A stretch of DNA of 64,000 bases. Origin: Calothrix sp. NIES-2100. Its GTDB lineage: Bacteria > Cyanobacteriota > Cyanobacteriia > Cyanobacteriales > Nostocaceae. Each line of letters starts with the position of its first letter. The stretch's first letter is position 1. The notes under the pieces were generated by a model, which worked only from the letters and a program-made list of their open reading frames with translations, ran no database searches and was not told where the DNA came from. The stretch is from the NCBI RefSeq assembly GCF_002368195.1, contig NZ_AP018178.1, positions 8,258,645 to 8,322,644 on the forward strand, in the 5' to 3' direction. Positions 1 through 8,002 of this stretch are shown here, piece after piece. A program made the position numbers and the translations under genes.

Positions 1-12
1 GCCATTTGGCAA
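1..12. promoter_or_regulatory. Truncated copy of the TTGCCATTTGGCAA operator-like palindrome
   Basis: The first 12 bases are the last 12 of the 14-bp dyad seen in two full copies at 362-396. It lies just ahead of the first HTH gene, so the cassette carries the motif on both sides of that gene. Operator function is inferred from position and symmetry. Confidence 0.5.
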
Positions 13-17
13 TCAGG

Positions 18-356
18 ATGGCTATGGGTATTGCTCCAATAATTCCAACTCAGAGACACTGGGATGTATTGAATTCATATCTACAACCCTTAAAAGATTA
101 TCCAATGGAACTCGAAGAGTTTCTGAGACATTGGGATGTGTCACGAGAAGAACTGGCTTTTATCTGTGACTGCTCGCTAACAACGGTTAATCACTGGTTT
201 TCCCAAGGCATTGACAAGAGGATACCAAGTGAGAAACATAAACAGCGCCTTGCATTAGCACATCACATCTGGACAGCAATCCAAACTGAACCAGAATACC
301 TGCAAAAGCTGCGGGATGTTTATCATCAAAAGCAGCGTAGAAATCCTCATAAATAA
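18..356 (+). CDS. Small HTH DNA-binding protein (112 aa)
   Basis: An unrecognised small protein with a likely helix-turn-helix in the middle: the stretch EELAFICDCSLTTVNHWFSQ has the spacing of an HTH whose second helix follows 'CSLTTVNHW'. It is paralogous in style to the gene at 780-1064, which has EELAKICAISKSTTYHWLGG in the same place, so the cassette encodes two related regulators. The ATG at 18 is chosen; a TTG at 6 or an ATG at 24 is possible, and the reading frame is open to the window edge, so an upstream start cannot be excluded. It is flanked by copies of a perfect inverted repeat (1-12, 362-375, 383-396), which suggests it binds them and represses itself or the next gene. That is inference. 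Confidence 0.6.
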   Translation: MAMGIAPIIPTQRHWDVLNSYLQPLKDYPMELEEFLRHWDVSREELAFICDCSLTTVNHWFSQGIDKRIPSEKHKQRLALAHHIWTAIQTEPEYLQKLRDVYHQKQRRNPHK

Positions 357-359
357 ATC

Positions 360-396
360 ACTTGCCAAATGGCAAGTTTTTATTGCCATTTGGCAA
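360..396. promoter_or_regulatory. Tandem palindromic operators, the first also a terminator-like hairpin
   Basis: Two 14-bp dyads lie at 362-375 (TTGCCAAATGGCAA) and 383-396 (its exact reverse complement). Their starts are 21 bp apart, two helical turns, so both face the same side of DNA. The first copy with its flanks folds as a 7-bp stem (360-366 with 371-377) followed by a T run, so it may also end transcription of the preceding HTH gene. The second overlaps a possible -35 (TTGCCA, 383-388) placed 18 bp from a possible -10 (TAATAT, 407-412) for the next gene. Cooperative repression of the downstream genes is the simplest reading. Confidence 0.6.
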
Positions 397-475
397 GGCA
401 AAACTTTAATATCATTTATCAGAATTATTGTTGAGTTCTAGGGTTGATGGTCAATTTGCAACCAAAAAGATTACT

Positions 476-787
476 ATGCCCGATGTGTTTTCTCAAATAC
501 CGCCAGTAGCAATGCCAGAGGTTATTCCCAGGGAATTACCCCAGCAGAGATTCCAACTAGGTGAATGGGTGCGCTGGTTTCAAGTACCCAACGGCGACTT
601 TGGTCGCGTCATTGGAGTTATTTACACTCACGAAGCCAGTTCTATCGCTACTGGCTTACACTACTTAGTTCTTTTAGATGAACGCAGTCCCTCCCGTGAA
701 GTTTGCTGTTGCGACTTCGCCTTTGAGGAAGATATCGAACCCCTAGACTCCTTATCCTTGGAACAGCTTAGGGGCAATCATGTCTGA
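476..787 (+). CDS. Hypothetical protein in HTH cassette (103 aa)
   Basis: Family not recognised. The protein has a conserved-looking centre (FQLGEWVRWFQVPNGDFGRV) followed by beta-rich sequence and a DERSPSREVCCCDFAFEED segment with three consecutive cysteines. The pattern 'GdfGrVIGv...' resembles small beta-barrel (KOW/SH3-like) folds, but this is only an impression. The first ATG in frame is at 476; the frame is open from a TTG at 428, so a start there is possible. Its stop codon (785-787) overlaps the start of the following HTH gene (ATG at 780), so the two are translationally coupled. The promoter probably lies in the operator-bearing gap 357-427. Confidence 0.55.
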   Translation: MPDVFSQIPPVAMPEVIPRELPQQRFQLGEWVRWFQVPNGDFGRVIGVIYTHEASSIATGLHYLVLLDERSPSREVCCCDFAFEEDIEPLDSLSLEQLRGNHV

Positions 788-1064
788 GGCTGAAAAATCC
801 CAGGAATTGCTAGAACTCCACAACCAAATGTTCATGTCTCCCCAAGACTTTAGTTACCGTTGGGGATTAGGTTATGAAGAACTAGCCAAAATTTGCGCCA
901 TCTCAAAATCCACCACCTATCACTGGTTAGGTGGACAAGCCAGTCGCCGTACTGCCGGATTACCATACCAGAGAATTATGGCTGTGGCTGATTTTTTACT
1001 TGCCAATGCCGAGGTAATTCAACCGCTATTGGAGAGGTGGCATCATTCTCAACCCCCAAATTAA
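780..1064 (+). CDS. Small HTH DNA-binding protein (94 aa)
   Basis: The second HTH protein of the cassette. The segment YEELAKICAISKSTTYHWLG (about residues 28-48) matches a helix-turn-helix and mirrors the corresponding part of the 18-356 product. A basic stretch (SRRTAG) follows, then a helical tail. The gene overlaps the preceding stop by 8 bases and is itself overlapped by the next gene (GTG at 1037), so 476-2464 should be one transcript. The likely role is a regulator of the cassette or a partner of the coiled-coil protein downstream. No specific family could be named. Confidence 0.6.
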   Translation: MSEAEKSQELLELHNQMFMSPQDFSYRWGLGYEELAKICAISKSTTYHWLGGQASRRTAGLPYQRIMAVADFLLANAEVIQPLLERWHHSQPPN

Positions 1065-2464
1065 TCGCCCAGTTTTTGCAAATTGACAAAACTTTTGTTC
1101 ATCTGCTTGACCCTGGTAAAAAGCAGGTAGTAGGGTGCTTGTTATCGTCACCAGCTACCAACTGTTCCATGAACCGAGCCACTCAGGACTCTTACTATCT
1201 GCCCTCTAGTATTGAAATTACAGATAACCATGTCCTGATTTATCGCATGGCAATACCCCTGACAAATGCCATCAGCTACCTCAAACAATTTCCGCAATCA
1301 GAATATGAAGAGATTTGTATCGATGCTTTGGAATTGGGATTTCTGTGCTTGCAAACCACTCAAGCTCGCCATAGCAACGAATTAGTCAAGCAGCAGATGG
1401 AATTATTATTGGCAGAATTTCAGCAAGCTGTCAAAGTGATTGCTGAGTCTTTTGGGCAAGAGTTAGTCAATCAAATTGGCACAAATGATGGTCAATTACT
1501 CGCCCCACTGCAAAACCAAATCAATTACACTGCTGCCATTCTCACAGAAAAACTCAACAACGTCAGCATCTTGCTAACACAGGATATCGACCCTGCTAAG
1601 GAAACTTCTGTTGTCGGTCGCTTTCTTCAAACCTTACGTAATTTGTTAGATGCCAAACGCTCCGATTCAATTCAAGGTGCATTCAAAGCCGCATTGGCAA
1701 ATGTCACCAAAGAGAACGGTACTTTGGCGGTAGCGGTGAAAAATGTGGTGGGTGAATCTATCAAACCCCTGGCTGAACAAGTAGAAAAACTGACTAGAGA
1801 AATTCGTGACCAACAGGTAGCACAACAGACACTTCAACAGACAACAGCAAAAGGCATTAGCTATGAACAGTTAGTTGTGACTGAATTGCAAACTTGGTCA
1901 AAGTCTAATGGAATCGAGGTAGAGCATATCGGTAACGATAACGATACAGGCGATATTCTTGTGAGGTTCACGAGCAAATCCCTAGCGGCGATAGAACTGT
2001 CGATTGTGATTGAAGCGAGAAACAGACCATCCAAGCCATTTGGTCGCCAAGCAATTGCTCAACACTTACAGCAGGCTATGCTGCGGCGTTCTGCAAATGC
2101 AGCAATTTTCTTGAGTTATTCCCGTGATGGATTAGCCCAAGAAATTGGCGACTGGGCGGAGGGCGTTACAGAAGGTGGTTACTGGATTGCTACAACACAG
2201 TCATTTTTGATTATTGCGATTCGGTTTCTAGTCATTCAACAACGAGTCAATCAATTGCGTACTAGTCAATCAAAAATAGATGTGACTGCTGTTGAACAAC
2301 AGCTTGAGCAAATTCGCACAGCTTTGGGACGCATCCGAACTATCAAAAAGTCCTTAGCAGAAGTTGCTAAGAGTATGACTACGATTAGAACTGAGGTAGA
2401 TGCTTTGAACACAGATATTCAATCGGCGCTAAAATCCATTGAGCAAACACTGAGTATAAAATAA
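1037..2464 (+). CDS. Coiled-coil protein with a PD-(D/E)XK-like (RmuC/DUF2130-type) domain
   Basis: A 475-aa protein. The N-terminal 110 residues are unrecognised. Residues about 115-270 are helical and coiled-coil-like, and the C-terminal 60 residues form another coiled coil. Between them lies KGISYEQLV (272-280), then GDILV (305-309) and IVIEARN (323-329). This order (KG..yE, then GD.l, then .vIEa+) is that of RmuC/DUF2130-type nuclease-fold domains in the PD-(D/E)XK superfamily. The usual lysine of the ExK is arginine (E326-A-R328), so activity is uncertain. The GTG at 1037 is preceded by GGAGAG only a few bases away and overlaps the previous gene; a later start is possible. A DNA-processing or DNA-organising role is inferred. 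Confidence 0.6.
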   Translation: MASFSTPKLIAQFLQIDKTFVHLLDPGKKQVVGCLLSSPATNCSMNRATQDSYYLPSSIEITDNHVLIYRMAIPLTNAISYLKQFPQSEYEEICIDALELGFLCLQTTQARHSNELVKQQMELLLAEFQQAVKVIAESFGQELVNQIGTNDGQLLAPLQNQINYTAAILTEKLNNVSILLTQDIDPAKETSVVGRFLQTLRNLLDAKRSDSIQGAFKAALANVTKENGTLAVAVKNVVGESIKPLAEQVEKLTREIRDQQVAQQTLQQTTAKGISYEQLVVTELQTWSKSNGIEVEHIGNDNDTGDILVRFTSKSLAAIELSIVIEARNRPSKPFGRQAIAQHLQQAMLRRSANAAIFLSYSRDGLAQEIGDWAEGVTEGGYWIATTQSFLIIAIRFLVIQQRVNQLRTSQSKIDVTAVEQQLEQIRTALGRIRTIKKSLAEVAKSMTTIRTEVDALNTDIQSALKSIEQTLSIK

Positions 2465-2961
2465 ACTTACTCCATCTTGATGTACTGCAATATTACACTA
2501 CTCTTCTTAAAAAAATATCAATTGTAAATTAATCAAATGCTTGTATGATAAGCCTTTTCTTGTAATAGAACGATTGCCGTAATAACGAAAGCTATTGCAT
2601 TGCTATAGACATTTAATTATTCTTAACAAAAAAAATCGGCTTATTTCCCTCACTTGTCATAAAGACTAAAGGAATTGAAATATGCTTTTTTGATTGAACA
2701 ATGATTTTCAATCATAACACCTTCAATAACAATCAGAATGGTCAATACCAGTTAAAACAAGGCTTACTAATCATTTCTATGAAAATTAGAGGCTATATTA
2801 GAGGCTATATTAAGTGTATCATTTACCCTTTTAGATAATACACATAAAAATTGGTAGTATTTATTTTAACTTTTTTTTAAAAGTTCGCGGTAAAAATACT
2901 AATTTACAAGCACAAACTATTAGTTCTAAGTTGTTTTTAGTTCATAAATTCGAGAGGTATT
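2465..2961. other. AT-rich gene-free stretch before the transposition genes
   Basis: No ORF or RNA gene is supported. It holds a perfect 12-bp tandem duplication (TTAGAGGCTATA at 2786-2797 and 2798-2809). In Tn7-like elements one transposon end lies just outside tnsA, so an end may lie here or at 3172-3338, but no clear TGT terminus with TnsB-site repeats was identified. Confidence 0.5.
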
Positions 2962-3171
2962 ATGGTACGTAAATCTTTTTTTTCTAAACCAAAGCCTGAG
3001 ATAATAGAAACTTCTTTAATGGAGATTTGCATCATTGATAATAATGGGAATTATGTACGTCCTTGGCTCACAACAGCTATGAGTCCTGACTCTGGTCGTA
3101 TCATGTGGTGTCGTTTAAGTTTAGAGCGACCAGGTCAGCATTTCAATTCTGCACCAACAATTGGCGGATAG
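2962..3171 (+). pseudogene. TniA/TnsB-like transposase core fragment (69 aa)
   Basis: The middle of this short ORF (MEICIIDNNGNYVRPWLTTA, then SGRIMWCRLSLERPGQ) resembles the strand-rich part of the rve/DDE core of Tn7/Tn5053-type transposases, usually written as 'D..vvD....igRPwLT.aiD..sR.v.G..ls.e.Ps'. The first catalytic Asp and the 'D.fSR' positions are not conserved (SPDSGR here). It is not a piece of the adjacent tnsB, whose equivalent reads GRPVLYLVVDTFSR. A fair ribosome site (GAGAGG) precedes the ATG, so it may be translated. A decayed remnant of another transposase is more likely than a functional protein, but a domesticated mini-protein is possible. Confidence 0.5.
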
Positions 3172-3338
3172 AATTCGCAATCATAAAAAGCAGTTCTGCT
3201 GAATGGATTAATCTCAGCCTATTAATGAAAGCTTGATTTGTATAATCCCAGACTCTTAGCCAGGGGAGATTTTGCTGACAAAGTTTGTGCAAGAGAACTG
3301 AAACAAAAGTAACACCTATTTAAATATTATTCATCAAA

Positions 3339-4187
3339 ATGGTAAATAAGACTCGTAAAAGAAACCGTAAGAATGTTAATAAGCGTGTCGATGAAGGCTG
3401 TGGTCAAGGTAGAGGAATTGATTACAAACCAGCAATTCATATAAGTGATTTCTCCTCTAAAGGTTCTGCTTTACAAAGTGTAGGTTGGAAAACTCGTCGA
3501 GAACATCATTTACTCAGCCAAATTGAAAGTGACTATTTCTACTTACTAGAATGGTCGCCTATTGTCATAGATATCCGAGAGCAGTTTCCTTTAGATATTG
3601 AACAAACTTTGGTGATTGCTGAACAGTGTGGTTTCAAGCACCCAGTAAATCCTGACACTGGAGAACCTAACGTGATGACAACGGACTTTGTTATTACTAT
3701 TCCTGGAACTCCGGATATGGGAGTTATTGATCAAGCTAGGACTGTCAAACCTTCAGATAAATTGCAGGAAAAACGGACTTTAGAAAAGTTAGAGATTGAA
3801 CGTCGTTACTGGGAAGCTAAAAATATTACTTGGGGTATAGTAACTGAGCGAGAAATTCCAAAAATTTTAGTAAAAAATCTAGGATTATTACATGACTGCT
3901 TCTTTATAGAAGACCTTTCACCCCTTTCAGAAATATTGATTAGCCAAATTGCAACTCGACTTACTAAAGATGTAGTTGAAGAAAAAGCTTCACTATTAGA
4001 TTTAACATCTGATTGTGATTACCGACTTGGCTTAGAACCTGGTAATAGCATTAGAGTTGTTCGCTATCTCATTGCTAATCGCAAATGGCTAATTGATATG
4101 AATGAACTAATCGAAACTCAATTCAGACATAAACTGAAGTTTTTAGTTCCTCCTAATCTTGACTGTGAGAAAGCGAGGAATTCTTGA
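3339..4187 (+). CDS. tnsA: TnsA, Tn7-like transposase endonuclease subunit
   Basis: TnsA cuts the 5' ends of a Tn7-like transposon so that, with TnsB, the element leaves as a cut-and-paste product. This 282-aa protein has the expected restriction-endonuclease-like N domain. The catalytic residues of Tn7 TnsA (Glu63, Asp114, Lys132) correspond here to E63 (SQIESDYFYLLEW), D116 (MTTDFVIT) and K137 (ARTVKPS). The segment RRYWEAKNITWGIVTE (155-170) is also typical, and a winged-helix C domain follows. It is the first gene of a coupled operon: its TGA overlaps the tnsB ATG (TGATG at 4185-4189). TnsA and TnsB are separate proteins, unlike the TnsAB fusions of some cyanobacterial I-B CAST elements. 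Confidence 0.93.
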   Translation: MVNKTRKRNRKNVNKRVDEGCGQGRGIDYKPAIHISDFSSKGSALQSVGWKTRREHHLLSQIESDYFYLLEWSPIVIDIREQFPLDIEQTLVIAEQCGFKHPVNPDTGEPNVMTTDFVITIPGTPDMGVIDQARTVKPSDKLQEKRTLEKLEIERRYWEAKNITWGIVTEREIPKILVKNLGLLHDCFFIEDLSPLSEILISQIATRLTKDVVEEKASLLDLTSDCDYRLGLEPGNSIRVVRYLIANRKWLIDMNELIETQFRHKLKFLVPPNLDCEKARNS

Positions 4188-6394
4188 TGAATCTGTATGA
4201 TAATATGCTCATTGAAATGCATGATGATTGTGGAAATATTTTACACATTATCAGATTGCTGTGCATTGATTCATCTAGCAATCATGTATTTACCATTGAT
4301 ATTAATCATAACAAAGCTTTTCCTGTTTTACAAAAAATTCAAGAAATTGAATCTGCATTATTAGAAGAAAAAGCTTTTATTTTAAATAATGATCCATACG
4401 CATATCTATTCCGCTCTGAAGATTTAATTCCTGAAAGCCACCGTCATTTTAGAGATAACGCATGGAACAAAATATCTTTAATTATTCAAAGTGGATATTT
4501 AGCTTACTTACCTTCTGAACGGGGTTTATTAGTAAAGAAAGCAATAGACTTGACAGGAAGTAATAAGCCAACAATTTATCAGCTCTTACGATGGTACTGG
4601 CAAAGAGGACAAAAACTAAATGCACTTTTGCCTAACTATGATAATTGTGGCGGAAAAGGTAAAAGGCGGAGTAGCAGTAAAAAATTAGGAGCACCTAGTA
4701 AGGGAACTAAATTAAAAGGTAAAGCCAGTGGTATTAATGTAAATGAGCAAATAGAGTTAATTATTGTTAAATCTGCTGAAAAATATCATGAAAAGGAAAA
4801 ATTAACTCTCAAAGATGCTTATCAGAAGATGTGTGAGAATAATTTCTCTTTAAAAATAAAAGATAAAGATGGAAATGAAATTCCTCTTCTTTTACCTGAA
4901 GAACAATGTCCTTCATTTAGACAATTTTGCTACTGGTATCATAAATACCGCGACCTTGAAAAATCACTTATATACCGTGAAGGTGAAAAAAAATTCAACC
5001 TCCGTTACCGAGAGGTACTTGGTGATTCAAGCGAGATAGCTCCTTTTCCGGGTGCGCTTTGGCAAATTGACTCTACCATAGCTGATATTTATTTAGTTAG
5101 TTCTTTAGATAGAAGTCGCATAATTGGACGACCTGTCCTCTATTTAGTTGTAGATACATTCTCCAGGATGATTGTAGGATTTAGCGTCTCCCTTGAGGGG
5201 CCGAGTTGGCTAGGAGCTTCTTTAGCTCTCGAAAATGCTACTACAGATAAAGTAAAGTTTTGTCAGGAATTTGGTATTCAAATTACAACAGAAGACTGGC
5301 CTTGTCATCATCTTTGTAAAGAACTTAAAACAGACCGTGGTAGCGAATACTTAAGTGATAATTCTAAGGCAGCACTTAAAACTCTCAATATAGAAATATC
5401 ACCCACACCACCATATAGACCAGACTGGAAGCCTATTGTAGAAAGGCTATTCCGCTTAATTAATGATGAGGTCATTCACTGGCAACCTGGGGCAGTTTAC
5501 AAACCCAAGGAAAGAGGTAATAGAGATTATCGGTTAGATGCTGTTTATACTCTCGACGAGCTTCGGATAATAATAATCCGCCTTATTCTTGACTACAACA
5601 ATTACTCCTGCTTGGACAATTACCCGACCACAAAACACATGATTCAAGATCATGTACAGCTTACTCCATGTGAATTGTGGGAGTGGGGAATTCGTAATTA
5701 TGGTCGCCCTCGTATGGAAACGCCTGAAATTATTCGTTTAAATCTTTTACATAGGGCAAATGCTAGTGTTACTCGCCGTGGTATTTGTTTTCGAGTTCCG
5801 GGGCTTAATTTACATGATCGCCTGCGCTACACCTGTGAGTCTGCAAACAGAGAACATTGGTTTATTAAGGCAGGTTTAAAAGGTAATTGGAACGTTCCGA
5901 TAGCTTATGATCCTCGAAAGCCGCAAGTAATTTACTTACTTCTTGATGGTGGCAAAAGAATGGAAGTTTGTGAACTGTTGCCAGCTAGCAAAACTTTTTC
6001 AGACAACAGCCTGGAAGAAATTATGGATCACTTGGCAGAACAAGAGTTTGCTAATCAGGAAACTAAACATAAGCAAAGACAAGCAAAGGCTAGTCTGAAT
6101 GCTCATTTAGACCAATCTAAAAAAGTTGCGCAAAAGAAAGCTAAGAAAGCTCGAGAAGGTAAAAGTAAAAAATATCTAACTCAAGGAATACGAGCTAATA
6201 AACAATCTGAAAAATATGACGAACGAGAAAAAAATGCTCGCGACTTAAGAACTCAACAGGATGATATAGCAATAAATTCGACTGTTTTGGCAATTGATAG
6301 TCATCATCCAGAAGATAATAAAAGCTATATACCAATACCCCAAGAAACTGAAATGTTAAATAAAATTATTGAGGAGCTTTGGGAAAATGAATAA
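4187..6394 (+). CDS. tnsB: TnsB, Tn7-like DDE transposase
   Basis: TnsB binds the transposon ends and performs 3' cleavage and strand transfer. From the ATG at 4187 (GCGAGGAA upstream) it is 735 aa. Helical DNA-binding domains occupy about residues 80-265, then the rve core with the DDE triad at D295 (ALWQIDST), D383 (LKTDRGSEYL) and E419 (DWKPIVERLF), then a Mu-type beta-barrel, and a long Lys/Gln-rich tail (about 635-700) of the kind that contacts TnsC. All catalytic residues are present, so the enzyme looks active. It overlaps tnsA upstream, and its stop overlaps the tnsC start. Confidence 0.95.
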   Translation: MNLYDNMLIEMHDDCGNILHIIRLLCIDSSSNHVFTIDINHNKAFPVLQKIQEIESALLEEKAFILNNDPYAYLFRSEDLIPESHRHFRDNAWNKISLIIQSGYLAYLPSERGLLVKKAIDLTGSNKPTIYQLLRWYWQRGQKLNALLPNYDNCGGKGKRRSSSKKLGAPSKGTKLKGKASGINVNEQIELIIVKSAEKYHEKEKLTLKDAYQKMCENNFSLKIKDKDGNEIPLLLPEEQCPSFRQFCYWYHKYRDLEKSLIYREGEKKFNLRYREVLGDSSEIAPFPGALWQIDSTIADIYLVSSLDRSRIIGRPVLYLVVDTFSRMIVGFSVSLEGPSWLGASLALENATTDKVKFCQEFGIQITTEDWPCHHLCKELKTDRGSEYLSDNSKAALKTLNIEISPTPPYRPDWKPIVERLFRLINDEVIHWQPGAVYKPKERGNRDYRLDAVYTLDELRIIIIRLILDYNNYSCLDNYPTTKHMIQDHVQLTPCELWEWGIRNYGRPRMETPEIIRLNLLHRANASVTRRGICFRVPGLNLHDRLRYTCESANREHWFIKAGLKGNWNVPIAYDPRKPQVIYLLLDGGKRMEVCELLPASKTFSDNSLEEIMDHLAEQEFANQETKHKQRQAKASLNAHLDQSKKVAQKKAKKAREGKSKKYLTQGIRANKQSEKYDEREKNARDLRTQQDDIAINSTVLAIDSHHPEDNKSYIPIPQETEMLNKIIEELWENE

Positions 6395-7991
6395 TTTTGA
6401 AAATTATGAGCCTCCAATTATATTACTCAGAGGTCAAGAAATTAATGCAATCTATCGCGATCCGGAAATTCCTAAGTATCGTTATAATCCATTAATTGAA
6501 GCTTTACCACAAATTATGACAAAATCAGAGGCGGTAAAGAGTCTGGCATATTTTCCTCAATACAGCCAAGATATAAGAAATGAGCCAAATCATTTGCGCT
6601 CTCATTATATTCAAGATACTTTAGAATTCTTTATACCTCTGGGTATCCACATTGATTTAGAACAGAGAATTTCGCGCATTATTAGGATAGGGTATTTAGC
6701 ACGAAATCCTATACTACCAGGATTTTGGAGAAATATTAAGCATTCAATCGATTCAATTGAGCCTAATAGGTTTATACCGAGACATCACCGCTCAACAGCA
6801 AAGAGTATGGTCATCATCGGCGTTAGCGGTATTGGTAAAACTACAGCAATAGAAGAAAATTTATTGCTTTATCCACAAATTATTAATCACAATAATTATC
6901 TTGGTAGAAATTTTACTTTAAGACAAATAGTCTGGTTGAAGCTTGATTGTCCTCACGATGGTTCAATTAAAGGTCTTTGCAAAATGTTTTTCCTAGCGGT
7001 TGATGACCTTTTAGGAACGAATTACTGCGAAAGGTATGCTAATGGACGACAGCAAACTGTAGATGACATGATTCTTAATATTGCACGCATAGCATCAATC
7101 CAATCTTTAGGATTACTTGTAATCGACGAAGTTCAAAACCTTAGTCGTCTTAAAAGCGGTGGTTCTCAAAAAATGCTCAGTTTTTTTGTACAACTAATTA
7201 ATACAATTGGCTTACCTGTGATTTTAGTAGGAACCTATAAAGCTTGGTCAGTTTTAAACAGTGAATTTCGTCAAATTCGTCGAGGCACAGGTCAGGGTGA
7301 CTTGGTTTGGGACTCCATGAAGGAAGATGATACTTGGCAAGTTTTTGTTAAAGCACTGTGGCGATATCAATACGTGAAAAAACCTTGCCCACTCACTCCA
7401 GAATTGAGCCATGTCCTTTATTACGAATCTCAAGGTATTACTGACTTTGCTGCTAAACTTTATATGCTAGCACAAGTGCGGGCAATTTCAACTGGTAGAG
7501 AGATAATTACACCTTCAATTATTCAGTCAGTTGCCAAAGATTCTCTTCGTACGGCTAGACAAGTTTTAAATGCTTTGAAAGAGAAAAATACTGATAATAG
7601 GCTAAGATTACTCATGGATTGTGATGATGTTACGCCAATTGATATTGAACCATTTCTCGAAGAAATAGCAGATTCAGAAAATAGAATCATATACAATCAT
7701 GTTGATGATAATCAACCGGAAATAGGTATCGATGTAAATCAAAATCAGCAATTTGAGCAGGTAAAAGAAATATCTGAATTAAATAATTTAGAAATCAATA
7801 AAGAGCAAAATGATATTGACCATATATCCAATATCAAAAAAGGTAAAAATCCCAAGACAATTAATAAAAAAATAAATTGTCAATATACTCTAACAGAAAT
7901 GATTGAAAAGAAAGCTTCCCAAGGCATATCAGCATATGAAGCTTTGAAGCAAACAGGTTATATAAAATCTCCGACTGAATACAAATTATAG
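6387..7991 (+). CDS. tnsC: TnsC, AAA+ regulator of Tn7-like transposition
   Basis: TnsC is the ATP-dependent bridge between target selector (TniQ/TnsD) and transposase. Walker A is GVSGIGKTT (residues 145-153 from this start) and Walker B is LLVIDE (243-248). The family then has 'VQNLSRLKSGGSQ..L.FFVQL' and 'PVILVGTYKAW', both present here. The ATG at 6387 is preferred over the in-frame TTG at 6369 because GAGGAG (6371-6376) sits 10 bases before it; it overlaps the tnsB stop by 8 bases. At 534 aa it is long for the family because of an Asn/Asp/Glu/Lys-rich tail (about 420-534) whose last part (TLTEMIEKKASQGISAYEAL) could be a docking helix. Confidence 0.94.
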   Translation: MNNFENYEPPIILLRGQEINAIYRDPEIPKYRYNPLIEALPQIMTKSEAVKSLAYFPQYSQDIRNEPNHLRSHYIQDTLEFFIPLGIHIDLEQRISRIIRIGYLARNPILPGFWRNIKHSIDSIEPNRFIPRHHRSTAKSMVIIGVSGIGKTTAIEENLLLYPQIINHNNYLGRNFTLRQIVWLKLDCPHDGSIKGLCKMFFLAVDDLLGTNYCERYANGRQQTVDDMILNIARIASIQSLGLLVIDEVQNLSRLKSGGSQKMLSFFVQLINTIGLPVILVGTYKAWSVLNSEFRQIRRGTGQGDLVWDSMKEDDTWQVFVKALWRYQYVKKPCPLTPELSHVLYYESQGITDFAAKLYMLAQVRAISTGREIITPSIIQSVAKDSLRTARQVLNALKEKNTDNRLRLLMDCDDVTPIDIEPFLEEIADSENRIIYNHVDDNQPEIGIDVNQNQQFEQVKEISELNNLEINKEQNDIDHISNIKKGKNPKTINKKINCQYTLTEMIEKKASQGISAYEALKQTGYIKSPTEYKL

Positions 7992-8002
7992 GAAATAGTA
8001 CA

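Noticed and set aside
2660..2690. GGAATTGAAA, like the 3' end of some cyanobacterial CRISPR repeats
   Set aside because: Only one occurrence, no spacer-repeat periodicity nearby and no cas gene. Too short to support an array or a delocalised guide.
2465..3338. Left/right end of the Tn7-like element
   Set aside because: Short similarities such as TTCGAG and AGTTC-type repeats occur here and near 11370, but no TGT terminus with matching 20-bp TnsB sites and target duplication could be demonstrated by eye.
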